The position numbers and the translations under genes are program-made. The notes beneath the pieces were generated by a model that saw only the letters and a list, made by a program, of their open reading frames with translations, was not told the origin of the DNA and did not search any database. Shown piece after piece: positions 32,214 to 41,405 of a stretch of DNA of 64,000 nt (positions are counted from its first letter, which is position 1; every line of letters begins with the position of its first letter). This DNA comes from Aquibaculum sediminis (lineage in GTDB: Bacteria > Pseudomonadota > Alphaproteobacteria > Kiloniellales > DSM-21159), in the NCBI RefSeq assembly GCF_040712085.1, contig NZ_JBFCVK010000002.1, positions 186,001 to 250,000 of the forward strand, given 5' to 3'.

Positions 32214-33097
32214 GCAAGCCGATCAAACCCTTGGACTTCGGCCTCTTTGCCGTGGTCGTGCTGATCTGGGGCTTCAATTTCGCCGTCAGCAAGACGGGCC
32301 TCGAGCAGTTCCCGCCCATGCTGTTGGTGGCGCTGCGCTTCATGATCGTGTCGGTGGTGCTGCTGCCCTTCGTCCCGCCGCCGCACGGCCGCTGGCGGGA
32401 GATCATCGCGCTGTCGGTGACCTTGGGAACCCTGCACTTCGCTTTGATGTTCACCGGCCTGGCCGGCATCGATGCATCGACGGCGGCAATCGCCATTCAG
32501 CTTCAGGTGCCTTTCGCGGCGCTGCTGGCGGCCTTCTTCTTTGGGGACAAGCTGGGTTGGCGCCGAGCCGTTGGACTGGCGACGGCCTTCGGCGGCGTGG
32601 TTGTCATTGCAGGAGAGCCCCGGCTCGAGGGCAGCTATACGGCGCTGGCCATGGTCATCGGTGCGGCGCTGGTCTGGGCTCTGTCCAATGTGCAGGTCAA
32701 GAAGGTCTCGGAGCTTTCCCCCTGGTGCGTGTCGGCCTGGATGGCCCTCTTCGCCTGGCCGCAACTCCTGCTGCTCTCCCTGCTCACGGAAAGCGGTCAT
32801 TGGCCGGCGCTGCAAGAGGCCGATTGGATCGGTTGGGGCGCGGTGGCCTACAACGCGCTGGCGGTGATGGTGGTGGGCTATGGTCTCTGGTATCGCCTTC
32901 TCATGCGCTACGACATGAACCAGGCCATGCCGATCACGCTGGTCGTGCCGGTGCTCGGCGTGGCGTCAGGGGTGTTTGTCCTGGGTGAGCCCTTCACCTG
33001 GTCGATTGCCCTGGGCGGCCTCCTGACCGTCGGCGGGGTCGGCATCGTGGTGCTGCGCCGGCCGAAGATTGCCGCCGTGGCCAGCAAGCGGGTGTGA
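32210..33097 (+). CDS. EamA (DMT superfamily) transporter
   Basis: Integral membrane protein of 295 residues with ten hydrophobic helices in two EamA repeats: FGLFAVVVLIWGFNFAVSKTGL at the start and ALAMVIGAALVWALSNVQVKK near residue 150, ending with GEPFTWSIALGGLLTVGGVGIVVL. Family members export amino acids or other metabolites; the substrate is not evident. The start is TTG at 32210, overlapping the uup stop by 4 bp; an ATG in this frame appears only inside helix 2. Confidence 0.9.
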   Translation: MSKPIKPLDFGLFAVVVLIWGFNFAVSKTGLEQFPPMLLVALRFMIVSVVLLPFVPPPHGRWREIIALSVTLGTLHFALMFTGLAGIDASTAAIAIQLQVPFAALLAAFFFGDKLGWRRAVGLATAFGGVVVIAGEPRLEGSYTALAMVIGAALVWALSNVQVKKVSELSPWCVSAWMALFAWPQLLLLSLLTESGHWPALQEADWIGWGAVAYNALAVMVVGYGLWYRLLMRYDMNQAMPITLVVPVLGVASGVFVLGEPFTWSIALGGLLTVGGVGIVVLRRPKIAAVASKRV

Positions 33098-33104
33098 TGG
33101 CGCC

Positions 33105-33809
33105 ATGCCCCTGATCAGAGAGCGGCCCTCGCCCAACCACGACGCCCGCCCCGGCGAGCGCGATCCCGACCTGATCCTGCTGCACTACACCGGCATGCGC
33201 AGCGCCGAAGAAGCGATGGCGCGCCTCTGCGATCCGGCGGCGCGGGTCTCGGCCCACTACTGCATCGAGGAAGACGGGACGCTCTGGCGCCTGGTGCCGG
33301 AAAGCCGCCGCGCCTGGCATGCCGGCCTCTCGCGCTGGGAAGGGCAGGAGGGGATCAACGACCGCTCCCTGGGCATCGAGCTGGTCAATCCGGGGCATGA
33401 GTGGGGCTATCGCGCCTTTCCCGAGGCCCAGATGGCTTGCCTGCTGGAGCTGTTGGCGGTGCTGCGGGTGCGCTGGCGCATCCCGCGCTGGAACGTGGTG
33501 GGCCATGCAGATGTGGCGCCGCTGCGCAAGGAAGACCCAGGCGAGCTCTTCGATTGGGCGCGCCTGGCCGCCGCCGGGCATGGCCTTTGGCCGGAGGAGA
33601 CGCCTGTCCTGGTACCGGACGAGACGCAGGCAAGACAGGCCCTCGCGACGATCGGCTACGGCTATCTCGAGGAGGACCTTCCCGCCGTGCTGCGGGCCTT
33701 TCAGCGGCACTTCCGGCCGGCCCGGGTGGATGGCCATTTGGATGCGGAAACGGCCGGGCGCCTTGCGGCGGTGGCAGGGCTCTGCGCAGCGGCGCGTGAC
33801 GGAAGCTGA
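33105..33809 (+). CDS. N-acetylmuramoyl-L-alanine amidase, AmpD/AmiD type with peptidoglycan-binding C-terminus
   Basis: Zinc amidase that cleaves the MurNAc-L-Ala bond. The 234-residue protein has likely zinc ligands H27 (LILLHYTGM), H134 (VVGHADVAP) and D144 (RKEDPG), plus E92 in LGIELVNPG. A C-terminal domain (about 165-230, GYLEEDLPAVLRAFQRHFRPARVDGHLDAETAGRL) resembles PG_binding_1. There is no signal peptide, so either a cytoplasmic muropeptide-recycling enzyme or one exported by another route. The start at 33105 is 7 bp after the EamA stop. Confidence 0.9.
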   Translation: MPLIRERPSPNHDARPGERDPDLILLHYTGMRSAEEAMARLCDPAARVSAHYCIEEDGTLWRLVPESRRAWHAGLSRWEGQEGINDRSLGIELVNPGHEWGYRAFPEAQMACLLELLAVLRVRWRIPRWNVVGHADVAPLRKEDPGELFDWARLAAAGHGLWPEETPVLVPDETQARQALATIGYGYLEEDLPAVLRAFQRHFRPARVDGHLDAETAGRLAAVAGLCAAARDGS

Positions 33810-33865
33810 TAGCCTGCGCCCTTTGGCGCGTTGACCGACCGGGCGCGAGTGCCTACATCCTGCCA

Positions 33866-34246
<381 letters not shown>

Positions 34247-34641
34247 TGCTTTCCCGCCGCGGGTCTGTATTCAACGATAGAACATAAAGAGAACGAGAGC
34301 TTTTGTTGGGTTTCTCGGAGCCCGGCGTGTCGTTTGCGTGGCCTTGCTTGGCCTTGGATGCCCGAAACGGCAAGAAGCGCGGAATTGTGCCGGTTTTTAT
34401 CTTCTCGGGGTCGCTGGCATTACTTGCGTTCCCATTGACGCCCACACAGACCCATGATATCCCATTTAATCCCAGCACGGGCATATGCCGCCCAAAGAAA
34501 CCCATGCGCGCGGGATTTTTGAAAGTGAGCAGAGGCCAGTGTCGGGACGGGTTCGGCAGAGATGTCGGGCACTAACCGCAGCCGCCAAGGATCGGTTCAG
34601 GGGGTGGGGTAAGCGGATCGGTTCAGCGGCAGGAGATCGGG
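34247..34641. other. Gene-free region between rnpB and mraZ
   Basis: This 395-bp gap holds no credible gene. The first 180 bp are comparatively AT-rich around 34270-34310 with no clear terminator. The middle contains the CCCA box array (34431-34504). The last 130 bp are probably the untranslated leader of the dcw operon, ending in AGGAGA 6 nt before the GTG of mraZ. TTGACG (34435) and TTTAAT (34465) lie inside the box array but are 24 bp apart, so a single -35/-10 pair could not be fixed. Confidence 0.6.
34431..34504. promoter_or_regulatory. MraZ-type operator: CCCA boxes at exact 10-bp spacing
   Basis: CCCA occurs at 34431, 34441, 34451, 34461, 34471, 34491 and 34501. Only the 34481 position is missing (GCAT). 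On the minus strand these are TGGG repeats separated by 6 nt, i.e. the TGGGN-N5 design described for E. coli MraZ, which has about three such repeats before its own gene. It lies 140-210 bp upstream of mraZ. Autoregulation of the dcw cluster by MraZ is therefore likely. Confidence 0.82.
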
Positions 34642-35115
34642 GTGGCCACGCGAGCGCCATTTTTAGGGACCTTCTTCAATAAGGTAGACCGCAAAGGACG
34701 CGTGTCGGTGCCGGCCCCCTTTCGTCAAGTTCTCGCCGCCGATTCCTTCCCCGGCATTGTCTGCTTCGCTGCGCCGCGGGCGCAGGCGGTGCAGGGCTGT
34801 GGATTGGGCTTGATGACCGACCTGATGGAGAGCGTCGATCAGACCTTCGACCTTTTCTCGGATGACCAGGAGGCGATGGCCTTCAGTCTTTTTTCCGACG
34901 CGCGCCAGCTTGCCTGGGACAGCGGGGGTCGAGTGCAGTTGCCCGACGATCTTCTGGAACATGCCGGCATCACCGAGGAAGCGGTGTTCGCCGGCCTTGG
35001 CCGTTTCTTCCACATCTGGGAGCCGGAAATCTTCAAGGCCTACAAGGCCCAAGCGCGTTCCAAGATGGGCGACAAGGGATTGTCCCTGCCGCTCCGTCGA
35101 CCGCAGGGGGAGTGA
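34642..35115 (+). CDS. mraZ: Transcriptional regulator MraZ
   Basis: DNA-binding protein that represses its own dcw operon. The 157-residue product has two SpoVT/AbrB-like repeats: FLGTFFNKVDRKGRVSVPAPFRQVL (residues 7-31) and SDARQLAWDSGGRVQLPDDLLEHAGI (about 85-110). The start is GTG at 34642 with AGGAGA 6 nt upstream. First gene of the division and cell-wall cluster. The 10-bp-spaced CCCA boxes upstream are its probable operator. Confidence 0.95.
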   Translation: MATRAPFLGTFFNKVDRKGRVSVPAPFRQVLAADSFPGIVCFAAPRAQAVQGCGLGLMTDLMESVDQTFDLFSDDQEAMAFSLFSDARQLAWDSGGRVQLPDDLLEHAGITEEAVFAGLGRFFHIWEPEIFKAYKAQARSKMGDKGLSLPLRRPQGE

Positions 35116-35119
35116 TCCC

Positions 35120-36103
35120 ATGACGTCGACAGTCGTTCACCAAGCACTGGGCCACCTGCCCGTGATGCTGCCGGAGGTGCTTGAAGCGTTGGCGCCGCGC
35201 GATGGCGGTGTCTATCTCGACGGAACCTTCGGGCGCGGCGGCTATGCCCGCGCCATTCTCGAAGCCGCTTCCTGCCGGCTGATCGGGCTGGACCGCGACC
35301 CTGAAGCCATTGCCGCCGGCCGCGCCATGGAGCAAGAGTTCGCCGGCCGGCTCCGCCTGGTTGAGGGTTGCTTCGGGGACCTGGATCGCCTGAGCGGCGA
35401 GGAAGCGCTGGACGGTGTCGCACTCGACCTGGGTGTCTCCTCGCCGCAGCTCGACGAGGCCGAACGCGGCTTCTCCTTCCGCAGCGACGGCCCCCTGGAT
35501 ATGCGCATGGGCACCACCGGCCCCAGCGCTGCCGACGTGGTTAACGAAACCGAAGAAGCGAAGCTGAGCGATATTCTCTGGCGCCTCGGCGAAGAGCGGC
35601 GCGCCCGCGCCGTGGCGCGCGCCATCGTTGCCGCCCGCCGCGAAGCCCCCATCACCCGCACGCTGCAGCTCGCCGAGATCATTCGTCGGGTGGTCAAGCC
35701 CTCGGCCGACGGCATCGATCCGGCGACGCGCAGCTTCCAGGCGCTGCGTCTCTATGTGAACGACGAACTGGGCGAACTCGAGCGTGGTCTGGCCGCGGCA
35801 GAGCGGGTGTTGGCGCCCGGCGGCCGGCTGGCCGTGGTCTCCTTCCATTCGCTCGAGGATCGCATCGTCAAGACCTTCCTGCGCGAGCGCTCCGGTACCG
35901 CGCCGCGCGGCTCGCGCCATCTGCCGGCCGTCGAGGCGCGCGCACCCAGTTTCGAACTGCTTCATCGCAGCGCGCGCAAGCCCGGGGTGGAAGAAGCCCG
36001 GCGCAACCCGCGCGCCCGCTCGGCCCGCCTGCGCGCCGCGGAGCGCACCGCGGCGCCGGCCTGGTCGCGTCCCGATGACTCGGCAGGGGAGGGTTCGACA
36101 TGA
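35120..36103 (+). CDS. rsmH: 16S rRNA (cytosine(1402)-N(4))-methyltransferase RsmH
   Basis: SAM-dependent methylation of C1402 in the decoding centre. The 327-residue protein starts near HLPVMLPEVLEAL, followed by motif I YLDGTFGRGGYARAIL and GLDRDPEAIAAG, LDLGVSSPQLDEAERGFSF, and SFHSLEDRIVKTFLRER near the C-terminus, all typical. ATG at 35120, 4 bp after mraZ; the stop overlaps ftsL by 4 bp. Confidence 0.96.
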   Translation: MTSTVVHQALGHLPVMLPEVLEALAPRDGGVYLDGTFGRGGYARAILEAASCRLIGLDRDPEAIAAGRAMEQEFAGRLRLVEGCFGDLDRLSGEEALDGVALDLGVSSPQLDEAERGFSFRSDGPLDMRMGTTGPSAADVVNETEEAKLSDILWRLGEERRARAVARAIVAARREAPITRTLQLAEIIRRVVKPSADGIDPATRSFQALRLYVNDELGELERGLAAAERVLAPGGRLAVVSFHSLEDRIVKTFLRERSGTAPRGSRHLPAVEARAPSFELLHRSARKPGVEEARRNPRARSARLRAAERTAAPAWSRPDDSAGEGST

Positions 36104-36735
36104 CGCGCCTGCTGCTTGTCCTGATCGTTGCCGCGGCAGTCGGCGTTGCCGGGCTGCTCTTCCAGGTGAAGTACGAAGTCCAGGACGTGGAAAAGGAACT
36201 GGCCGAGATCAATCGCCAGATTCTGGAGGACCGCGAGGCCACACACGTTCTCAAGGCCGAGTGGAGCTATCTGAATCAGCCGGCGCGCATCGCCGCCCTG
36301 GCGGAGCGGCATCTTGACCTGGGGCCGATGCGCCCGCAGCAGGTGGTGCAGGTCAGGCAGTTGCCGCCGCGCCCGGAGGACTTCGGCTACAGCCAGACCG
36401 AACTGGCCGATGCAGAGCCCCTGCCGCGCGAACGCCCCTTGATGCCCGCCAATTGGCAACCGGAGGCCCTGCCGTCACCACAGCGCACGCCCGCTCGCAC
36501 GGACGGAAACATTGCCGTGGCCCAGGTCGATGCCTCCGATGCCCTGCCGGCCCAAGCGGCGCAGCCGCAGGTTTCTTCCAGTCCGACACCCGCTGCCGCG
36601 CCGGCCGACGCCATCGCCGACACCATTGCGCGCCTGGCCACTGATGCAGTGCCGCCGCTGAGCGAAAACGAGAGCTTTAATCCCATCACTGGCCGTCCGC
36701 TGCCGGTGTCCACCGGCGGGGGAGGCGTGCAATGA
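36100..36735 (+). CDS. ftsL: Cell division protein FtsL, with unusual long C-terminal extension
   Basis: Bitopic divisome protein that forms a complex with FtsQ and FtsB and activates FtsWI. A membrane span (residues 4-21, LLLVLIVAAAVGVAGLLF) and a coiled coil (YEVQDVEKELAEINRQILEDREATHVLKAEW) followed by NQPARIAALAERHLDL match FtsL. The protein is 211 residues; after about residue 85 there are roughly 125 Pro/Ala/Gln-rich residues ending FNPITGRPLPVSTGGGG, while typical FtsL is 100-130. Position between rsmH and ftsI supports the name. Confidence 0.85.
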   Translation: MTRLLLVLIVAAAVGVAGLLFQVKYEVQDVEKELAEINRQILEDREATHVLKAEWSYLNQPARIAALAERHLDLGPMRPQQVVQVRQLPPRPEDFGYSQTELADAEPLPRERPLMPANWQPEALPSPQRTPARTDGNIAVAQVDASDALPAQAAQPQVSSSPTPAAAPADAIADTIARLATDAVPPLSENESFNPITGRPLPVSTGGGGVQ

Positions 36736-38498
36736 ACGAACCGCGCGAACCCAAGGCCAGGCATCAGGGTGATCTGCCCTCCGGCATGGATCTGGGTCAG
36801 CCCGAGCGCTGGGTGGTGGGGCTGGACGGCAACCGCAAGCAGGCGCTGGAGGTGGGGCGAACGCGCCTGATCCTCACGGGGCTGCTCTTCGCCTTTGCCT
36901 TCCTGGCCGTCGGCTATCGGCTGGTCGAGTTGTCCTGGCTTCAGAACGACATGGCCCCGCGCATCGCCGGGACCATGGAGGCGCCGGGTGAATGGCAGTC
37001 CGGTCGTGCCGGCATTCTCGACCGCAACGGCGAGGTGCTGGCCGCCAACCTTCCGACCATGGCGCTCTATGCCAATCCGCGCGAACTGCGCGACCCTATC
37101 GAGGTGGCCGACCGCCTGGCGGAGGTGATGCCCGACGCCATCGGGGAGCGCCTGCGCCGGGACCTGGACAGCGACCGCAGCTTCGTCTGGGTCAAGCGTT
37201 GCCTTTCGCCGCAGGAATCCTCGGCGGTCATCCGGCTGGGCGTTCCCGGCCTGCACCTGCAGCGCGACGAGTGCCGCTTCTATCCGCACGGCGAACTGGT
37301 CACGCACGTGGTCGGCTTTACCGACATCGACGACCGCGGCCTGGCCGGCATGGAAGCGGCTTTTGATGCCTGGCTGGCCGGCGGTGAAACGCCGCTGCAG
37401 CTCTCCCTCGACCTGCGGGTGCAGCATCTCCTCGCCGAGGAACTGCAGGCGGCCATCGACGAGTTCTCCGGCATCGGCGGTGCGGCCGTGGTGATGGATG
37501 CTCACAATGGCGAGGTCCTGGGCATGGTCTCCCTGCCCAGCTTCGATCCCCGCATGCCGGGTAGGGCCACCGAGGAACAGCGCTTCAACCGCGCCACCCT
37601 GGGCGTCTATGAGGTTGGGTCGGTGCTGAAGTCCTTCAGCACGGCGGCAGCGCTCGATACCGGTGCGGTCACGCTCGAGGACGGTTGGGACACCTCGCAG
37701 CCGATCCGGGTGGCGCGCTTCACCATCAACGACTTCCGCGGCAAGAACCGTTGGCAGAGCGTGCCGGAGATTTTCCAGAACTCCAGCAACATCGGCACGG
37801 TGCACATGGCCATGACCACCGGCACCGAGCGCCTGCGGAACTATTTCGACGACTTCGGGCTGCTCGATGCGGCGCCGCTGGAGCTGCCGGAGCGTGGCCG
37901 GCCGATGCTTCCCAACCCGTGGCGCGAGATCAACACCATGACCATTTCCTACGGTCATGGCATCGCGCTGACGCCGATGCAGGTGACCCGGGCCTTCGCG
38001 ACGCTGGTCAATGGCGGCGAGCTGGTGCAGCCGACCCTGATCAAGCGGCTGCCCGGCGAGCAGGCGCCGCGCGAGCGGGTGATCTCCGAGCGCACCAGCG
38101 AGCAGATGCGCTGGCTGCTGCGCCTGGTGGTGCTGCACGGTAGTGGCGGCAATGCGGACGCCGAGGGTTACCTGGTCGGCGGCAAGACCGGAACGGCCAA
38201 CAAGCTGAGCCCCAGCGGTGGCTATCAGAAGGACAAGCGCATCGCCTCCTTCGCCGGCGCCTTCCCCATCGACGATCCGAGGTACGTCGTCTTCTTCATG
38301 GTCGACGAGCCCAAGCCGACCGAGCGCACCTATGGCTTTGCCACGGCAGGCTGGGTGGCGGCGCCGGGGGTGGGGCGCGTGATCTCGCGCCTGGGGCCGA
38401 TGCTCGGAATGCCGCCGCGTCCGCAGGCGGAAGAGCAGCGCCCGGACCCGCTGCTGGTCCCGGCCCGCCTGAGGGGTCGAAGCGTTGCGTCTCGATGA
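36732..38498 (+). CDS. ftsI: Peptidoglycan D,D-transpeptidase FtsI (PBP3)
   Basis: Septal class B penicillin-binding protein, partner of FtsW. 588 residues: cytoplasmic tail, one membrane span (about 47-65), pedestal domain beginning RAGILDRNGEVLAANL, and transpeptidase domain with S297-K300 (SVLK), S351-S352-N353 (SSN) and K485-T486-G487 (KTG). All catalytic motifs are intact. Overlaps ftsL by 4 bp and murE by 14 bp. Confidence 0.96.
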   Translation: MNEPREPKARHQGDLPSGMDLGQPERWVVGLDGNRKQALEVGRTRLILTGLLFAFAFLAVGYRLVELSWLQNDMAPRIAGTMEAPGEWQSGRAGILDRNGEVLAANLPTMALYANPRELRDPIEVADRLAEVMPDAIGERLRRDLDSDRSFVWVKRCLSPQESSAVIRLGVPGLHLQRDECRFYPHGELVTHVVGFTDIDDRGLAGMEAAFDAWLAGGETPLQLSLDLRVQHLLAEELQAAIDEFSGIGGAAVVMDAHNGEVLGMVSLPSFDPRMPGRATEEQRFNRATLGVYEVGSVLKSFSTAAALDTGAVTLEDGWDTSQPIRVARFTINDFRGKNRWQSVPEIFQNSSNIGTVHMAMTTGTERLRNYFDDFGLLDAAPLELPERGRPMLPNPWREINTMTISYGHGIALTPMQVTRAFATLVNGGELVQPTLIKRLPGEQAPRERVISERTSEQMRWLLRLVVLHGSGGNADAEGYLVGGKTGTANKLSPSGGYQKDKRIASFAGAFPIDDPRYVVFFMVDEPKPTERTYGFATAGWVAAPGVGRVISRLGPMLGMPPRPQAEEQRPDPLLVPARLRGRSVASR

Positions 38499-39957
38499 AC
38501 TGATGAAGGAAGCCGGAACAGTGGCGCTGCCGCAGGCAAGCAGGATCGAGGTCAGGGGACTGACGGCGGACAGCCGGCAGGTGGCTCCGGGCTTCCTCTT
38601 TGCCGCACTGCCGGGCAGTCGTGCCGATGGCCGTGCCTTCATTCCCGAGGCCCTGCGCCGCGGCGCCGTTGCCGTCCTGGCACCGGAGGGCACCAGCCTG
38701 CCGGCAGAGGCGGGTGATGCTGTCCTGATTGCCGACCCGGAACCGCGCCATCGCCTGGCCAAAATGGCTGCAGCCTTCCACGGGCGGCAGCCGCGCCGAA
38801 TCGCGGCCGTGACCGGCACCAACGGCAAAACCTCGGTGGCGAGTTTCACTCGGCAGATCTGGCAGGCGCTTGGACACCAGGCAGCCAGCCTCGGCACCCT
38901 CGGGCTGGAGCCGGAGCGCGCTGGCGCGCCAAAGGCGCTGACCACGCCCGACCCGGTGGTGCTGGCCAGCCTGCTGGCGGAGCTGGCCGACGAGGGTGTG
39001 GATCACCTGGTGCTGGAGGCTTCGAGCCATGGCCTCGATCAGTACCGGCTTGATGGCCTGCGCCTGAGCGCGGCGGCCTTCACCAATCTCAGCCGCGATC
39101 ATCTCGATTATCACTCTTCCATGGAGTCATACTTTGCGGCCAAGCGGCGCCTCTTCGAGGAACTCTTGCCCGCAGAGGGCACGGCGGTGCTCAACGCCGA
39201 CGCGCCCGAGTTCGAAACCCTCGCCAAGCTTTGCCGGGCCCGCGGTCAGCGGGTTCTCGGCTATGGTCGCGGCGGGCGCGAACTCAAGCTTCTGGACCTG
39301 GTTCCGGCGGATGCCCACCTCCAACTTGCCCTGGAGATCTTCGGGCGTTCCCACCACCTTGCCTTGCCCGTAGCCGGGACCTTCCAGGGTTTGAACGCGC
39401 TCGCCGCCCTTGGCCTTGTCCTGGCCGAGGGCGTGGAGCCGGAAGCGGCGCTGGCCGCGCTCGCGCAGGTCCAGGGTGTGCCGGGCCGCGTCGAGGCCGT
39501 GGGGGTCACGCCGGCCGGCGGCCGGGTCTTCGTCGACTATGCCCACACTCCGGGCGCGCTGCAGACCGTGCTGGAGGCCCTGCGCCCCCACGCCCGCGGG
39601 CGCCTGCTGGTGGCTTTCGGCGCCGGCGGCGACCGCGATCCCGGCAAGCGCCCCTTGATGGGCGAAGTGGCCGCGCGGCTGGCCGACGCCGTCATCGTGA
39701 CCGACGACAACCCGCGCAGCGAGGATCGCGCGGCCATCCGCGCCGCGATCCTGGCCGCGGCGCCCGGCGCCGAGGAGATCGGCGACCGCCGCACGGCCAT
39801 TCGCCAGGGCGTTGCCGCTCTTGGCGATGGCGACCTGTTCGTGGTCGCTGGCAAGGGACATGAGCAGGGACAAACTATTCAGGACAGGGTGCTGCCGTTC
39901 GACGACCGCGAAGAGGTGCGTCGTGCCATTGCCGAGCTTCAGGGAGGCAAGGCATGA
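38485..39957 (+). CDS. murE: UDP-MurNAc-L-alanyl-D-glutamate--2,6-diaminopimelate ligase MurE
   Basis: Cytoplasmic Mur ligase adding meso-DAP to the stem peptide. The 490-residue protein has the N-terminal GLTADSRQVAPGFLFAAL, ATP loop GTNGKTS (near 111-117) and the meso-DAP signature DNPR in TDDNPRSEDRAAI. The TTG start at 38485 (MRLDELMKEAG) is chosen because GAGGGG precedes it and the family begins with an RL-rich helix; ATG at 38503 is the alternative. Overlaps ftsI by 14 bp. Confidence 0.95.
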   Translation: MRLDELMKEAGTVALPQASRIEVRGLTADSRQVAPGFLFAALPGSRADGRAFIPEALRRGAVAVLAPEGTSLPAEAGDAVLIADPEPRHRLAKMAAAFHGRQPRRIAAVTGTNGKTSVASFTRQIWQALGHQAASLGTLGLEPERAGAPKALTTPDPVVLASLLAELADEGVDHLVLEASSHGLDQYRLDGLRLSAAAFTNLSRDHLDYHSSMESYFAAKRRLFEELLPAEGTAVLNADAPEFETLAKLCRARGQRVLGYGRGGRELKLLDLVPADAHLQLALEIFGRSHHLALPVAGTFQGLNALAALGLVLAEGVEPEAALAALAQVQGVPGRVEAVGVTPAGGRVFVDYAHTPGALQTVLEALRPHARGRLLVAFGAGGDRDPGKRPLMGEVAARLADAVIVTDDNPRSEDRAAIRAAILAAAPGAEEIGDRRTAIRQGVAALGDGDLFVVAGKGHEQGQTIQDRVLPFDDREEVRRAIAELQGGKA

Positions 39958-41405
39958 GCGCGGAGATCCTCTGGACCGCGGCCGAGGCGAAGGCGGCAAC
40001 CAACGGAACGGGGCCGGACCTTTGGCGCGCTACGGGAGTCTCGATCGATACGAGATCGATTGCGGCAGGGGACCTATTTGTCGCGCTGTCCGGCCCCAAC
40101 TATGACGCTCATGCCTTCGTGGGCGATGCCCTGGCCAAGGGCGCTGCTGCGGCGGTGGTGAGCCGCCTGCCGGAAGGCCTGGACGAGACGACACCGCTGT
40201 TGCTGGTGCCCGACTGTCTGGCCGCCCTCCGGGACCTGGGTCGCGCCGCCCGGGCGCGCAGCCAGGCGAAGGTGATCGCGGTCACCGGCTCCTCCGGCAA
40301 GACCAGCACAAAGGAGCTGCTGGCCGGCGCCTGCGCCGCTCTGGGTCCGACCCATGCTGCGGCGGCCAGCTATAACAACCAGTGGGGCGTGCCGTTGACG
40401 CTGGCGCGCCTGCCGCGCAGCGCCGCCTGGGCGGTGTGCGAGATCGGCATGAACCACGCCGGCGAGATCCGCCCGTTGGCCGCCCTCGTGCGCCCTCACG
40501 TGGCAGTGATCACGAACATCGGTGTTGCGCACCTGGAGTATCTTGGCTCGCGCGAGGCCATCGCCGACGCCAAGGCGGAGATCTTCGAGGGGCTGGAGCC
40601 CGGCGCCACGGCGGTGCTGCCGCGCGGGGACGACTTCTATGAGCGGCTGTCTGCGGCCGCGGAGGCCGCCGGCGCCGACATCCTTACCTTCGGCGCCCAC
40701 CCGGCGGCGGACCTGCGCCTGGTCGACTATCAGGCCGAGGACGAAGGCGGCCGTGTCGAGGCCGAGGTGCAGGGTCGCCCGCTGCGCTTCTCCCTGCCCT
40801 TCGCCGGGCGCCATCAGGCCGGCAACGCCTTGGCCGCCCTGGCGGCGGTGAGGGCGCTGGGCGGCGACGTGGCGACTGCTGCGAGGGCCTTGGAAGGTCT
40901 GGAGCCCCTGGCTGGCCGCGGGGCGCGCCAGACCTTGGTGCTGTCCGACGGCCGGCGCATCACGCTCCTGGATGAAAGCTACAACGCCAATCCTCTCTCG
41001 GTGTCGGCGGCGTTGAGCGTGCTGGGTGATATGACGCCGCAGGGCGAGGGGCGCCGGATTGCCGTGCTCGGCGACATGCTGGAACTGGGCCCCGAGGCCG
41101 GGCGTCTGCACCGTGCTCTGGCCGACAACCTGTCGGATGCCGCGGTGGATGCCGTCTTCCTGTGCGGGCCATTGATGGCCGTGTTGGCCGAGGCGTTGGA
41201 AGGCCGGACGACAGTGGTGCATGCGCCGGACAGCGCAGCCCTGGCGCCACAAATCCCGCCGGCCTTGCGCGACGGAGATGTGGTCCTGGTGAAGGGGTCG
41301 CTGGGCAGCAAGATGAAGCGGGTGGTCGATGCGCTGACGGCTGCCTCCGCCGCGCCAAGGGGTGCGGCTAAGGGGTCGAAGGGGGGCCGGGCGCATGCTT
41401 TATAA
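39954..41405 (+). CDS. murF: UDP-MurNAc-tripeptide--D-Ala-D-Ala ligase MurF
   Basis: Adds the D-Ala-D-Ala dipeptide, completing UDP-MurNAc-pentapeptide. 483 residues with VSIDTRSIAAGDLFVAL at the N-terminus, ATP loop GSSGKTSTKELLA near 115-127, and NQWGVPLTLARLP and EIGMNHAGEIRPLA in the central domain, then DESYNANPLSVSAAL. Overlaps murE by 4 bp and mraY by 11 bp. Confidence 0.96.
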   Translation: MSAEILWTAAEAKAATNGTGPDLWRATGVSIDTRSIAAGDLFVALSGPNYDAHAFVGDALAKGAAAAVVSRLPEGLDETTPLLLVPDCLAALRDLGRAARARSQAKVIAVTGSSGKTSTKELLAGACAALGPTHAAAASYNNQWGVPLTLARLPRSAAWAVCEIGMNHAGEIRPLAALVRPHVAVITNIGVAHLEYLGSREAIADAKAEIFEGLEPGATAVLPRGDDFYERLSAAAEAAGADILTFGAHPAADLRLVDYQAEDEGGRVEAEVQGRPLRFSLPFAGRHQAGNALAALAAVRALGGDVATAARALEGLEPLAGRGARQTLVLSDGRRITLLDESYNANPLSVSAALSVLGDMTPQGEGRRIAVLGDMLELGPEAGRLHRALADNLSDAAVDAVFLCGPLMAVLAEALEGRTTVVHAPDSAALAPQIPPALRDGDVVLVKGSLGSKMKRVVDALTAASAAPRGAAKGSKGGRAHAL

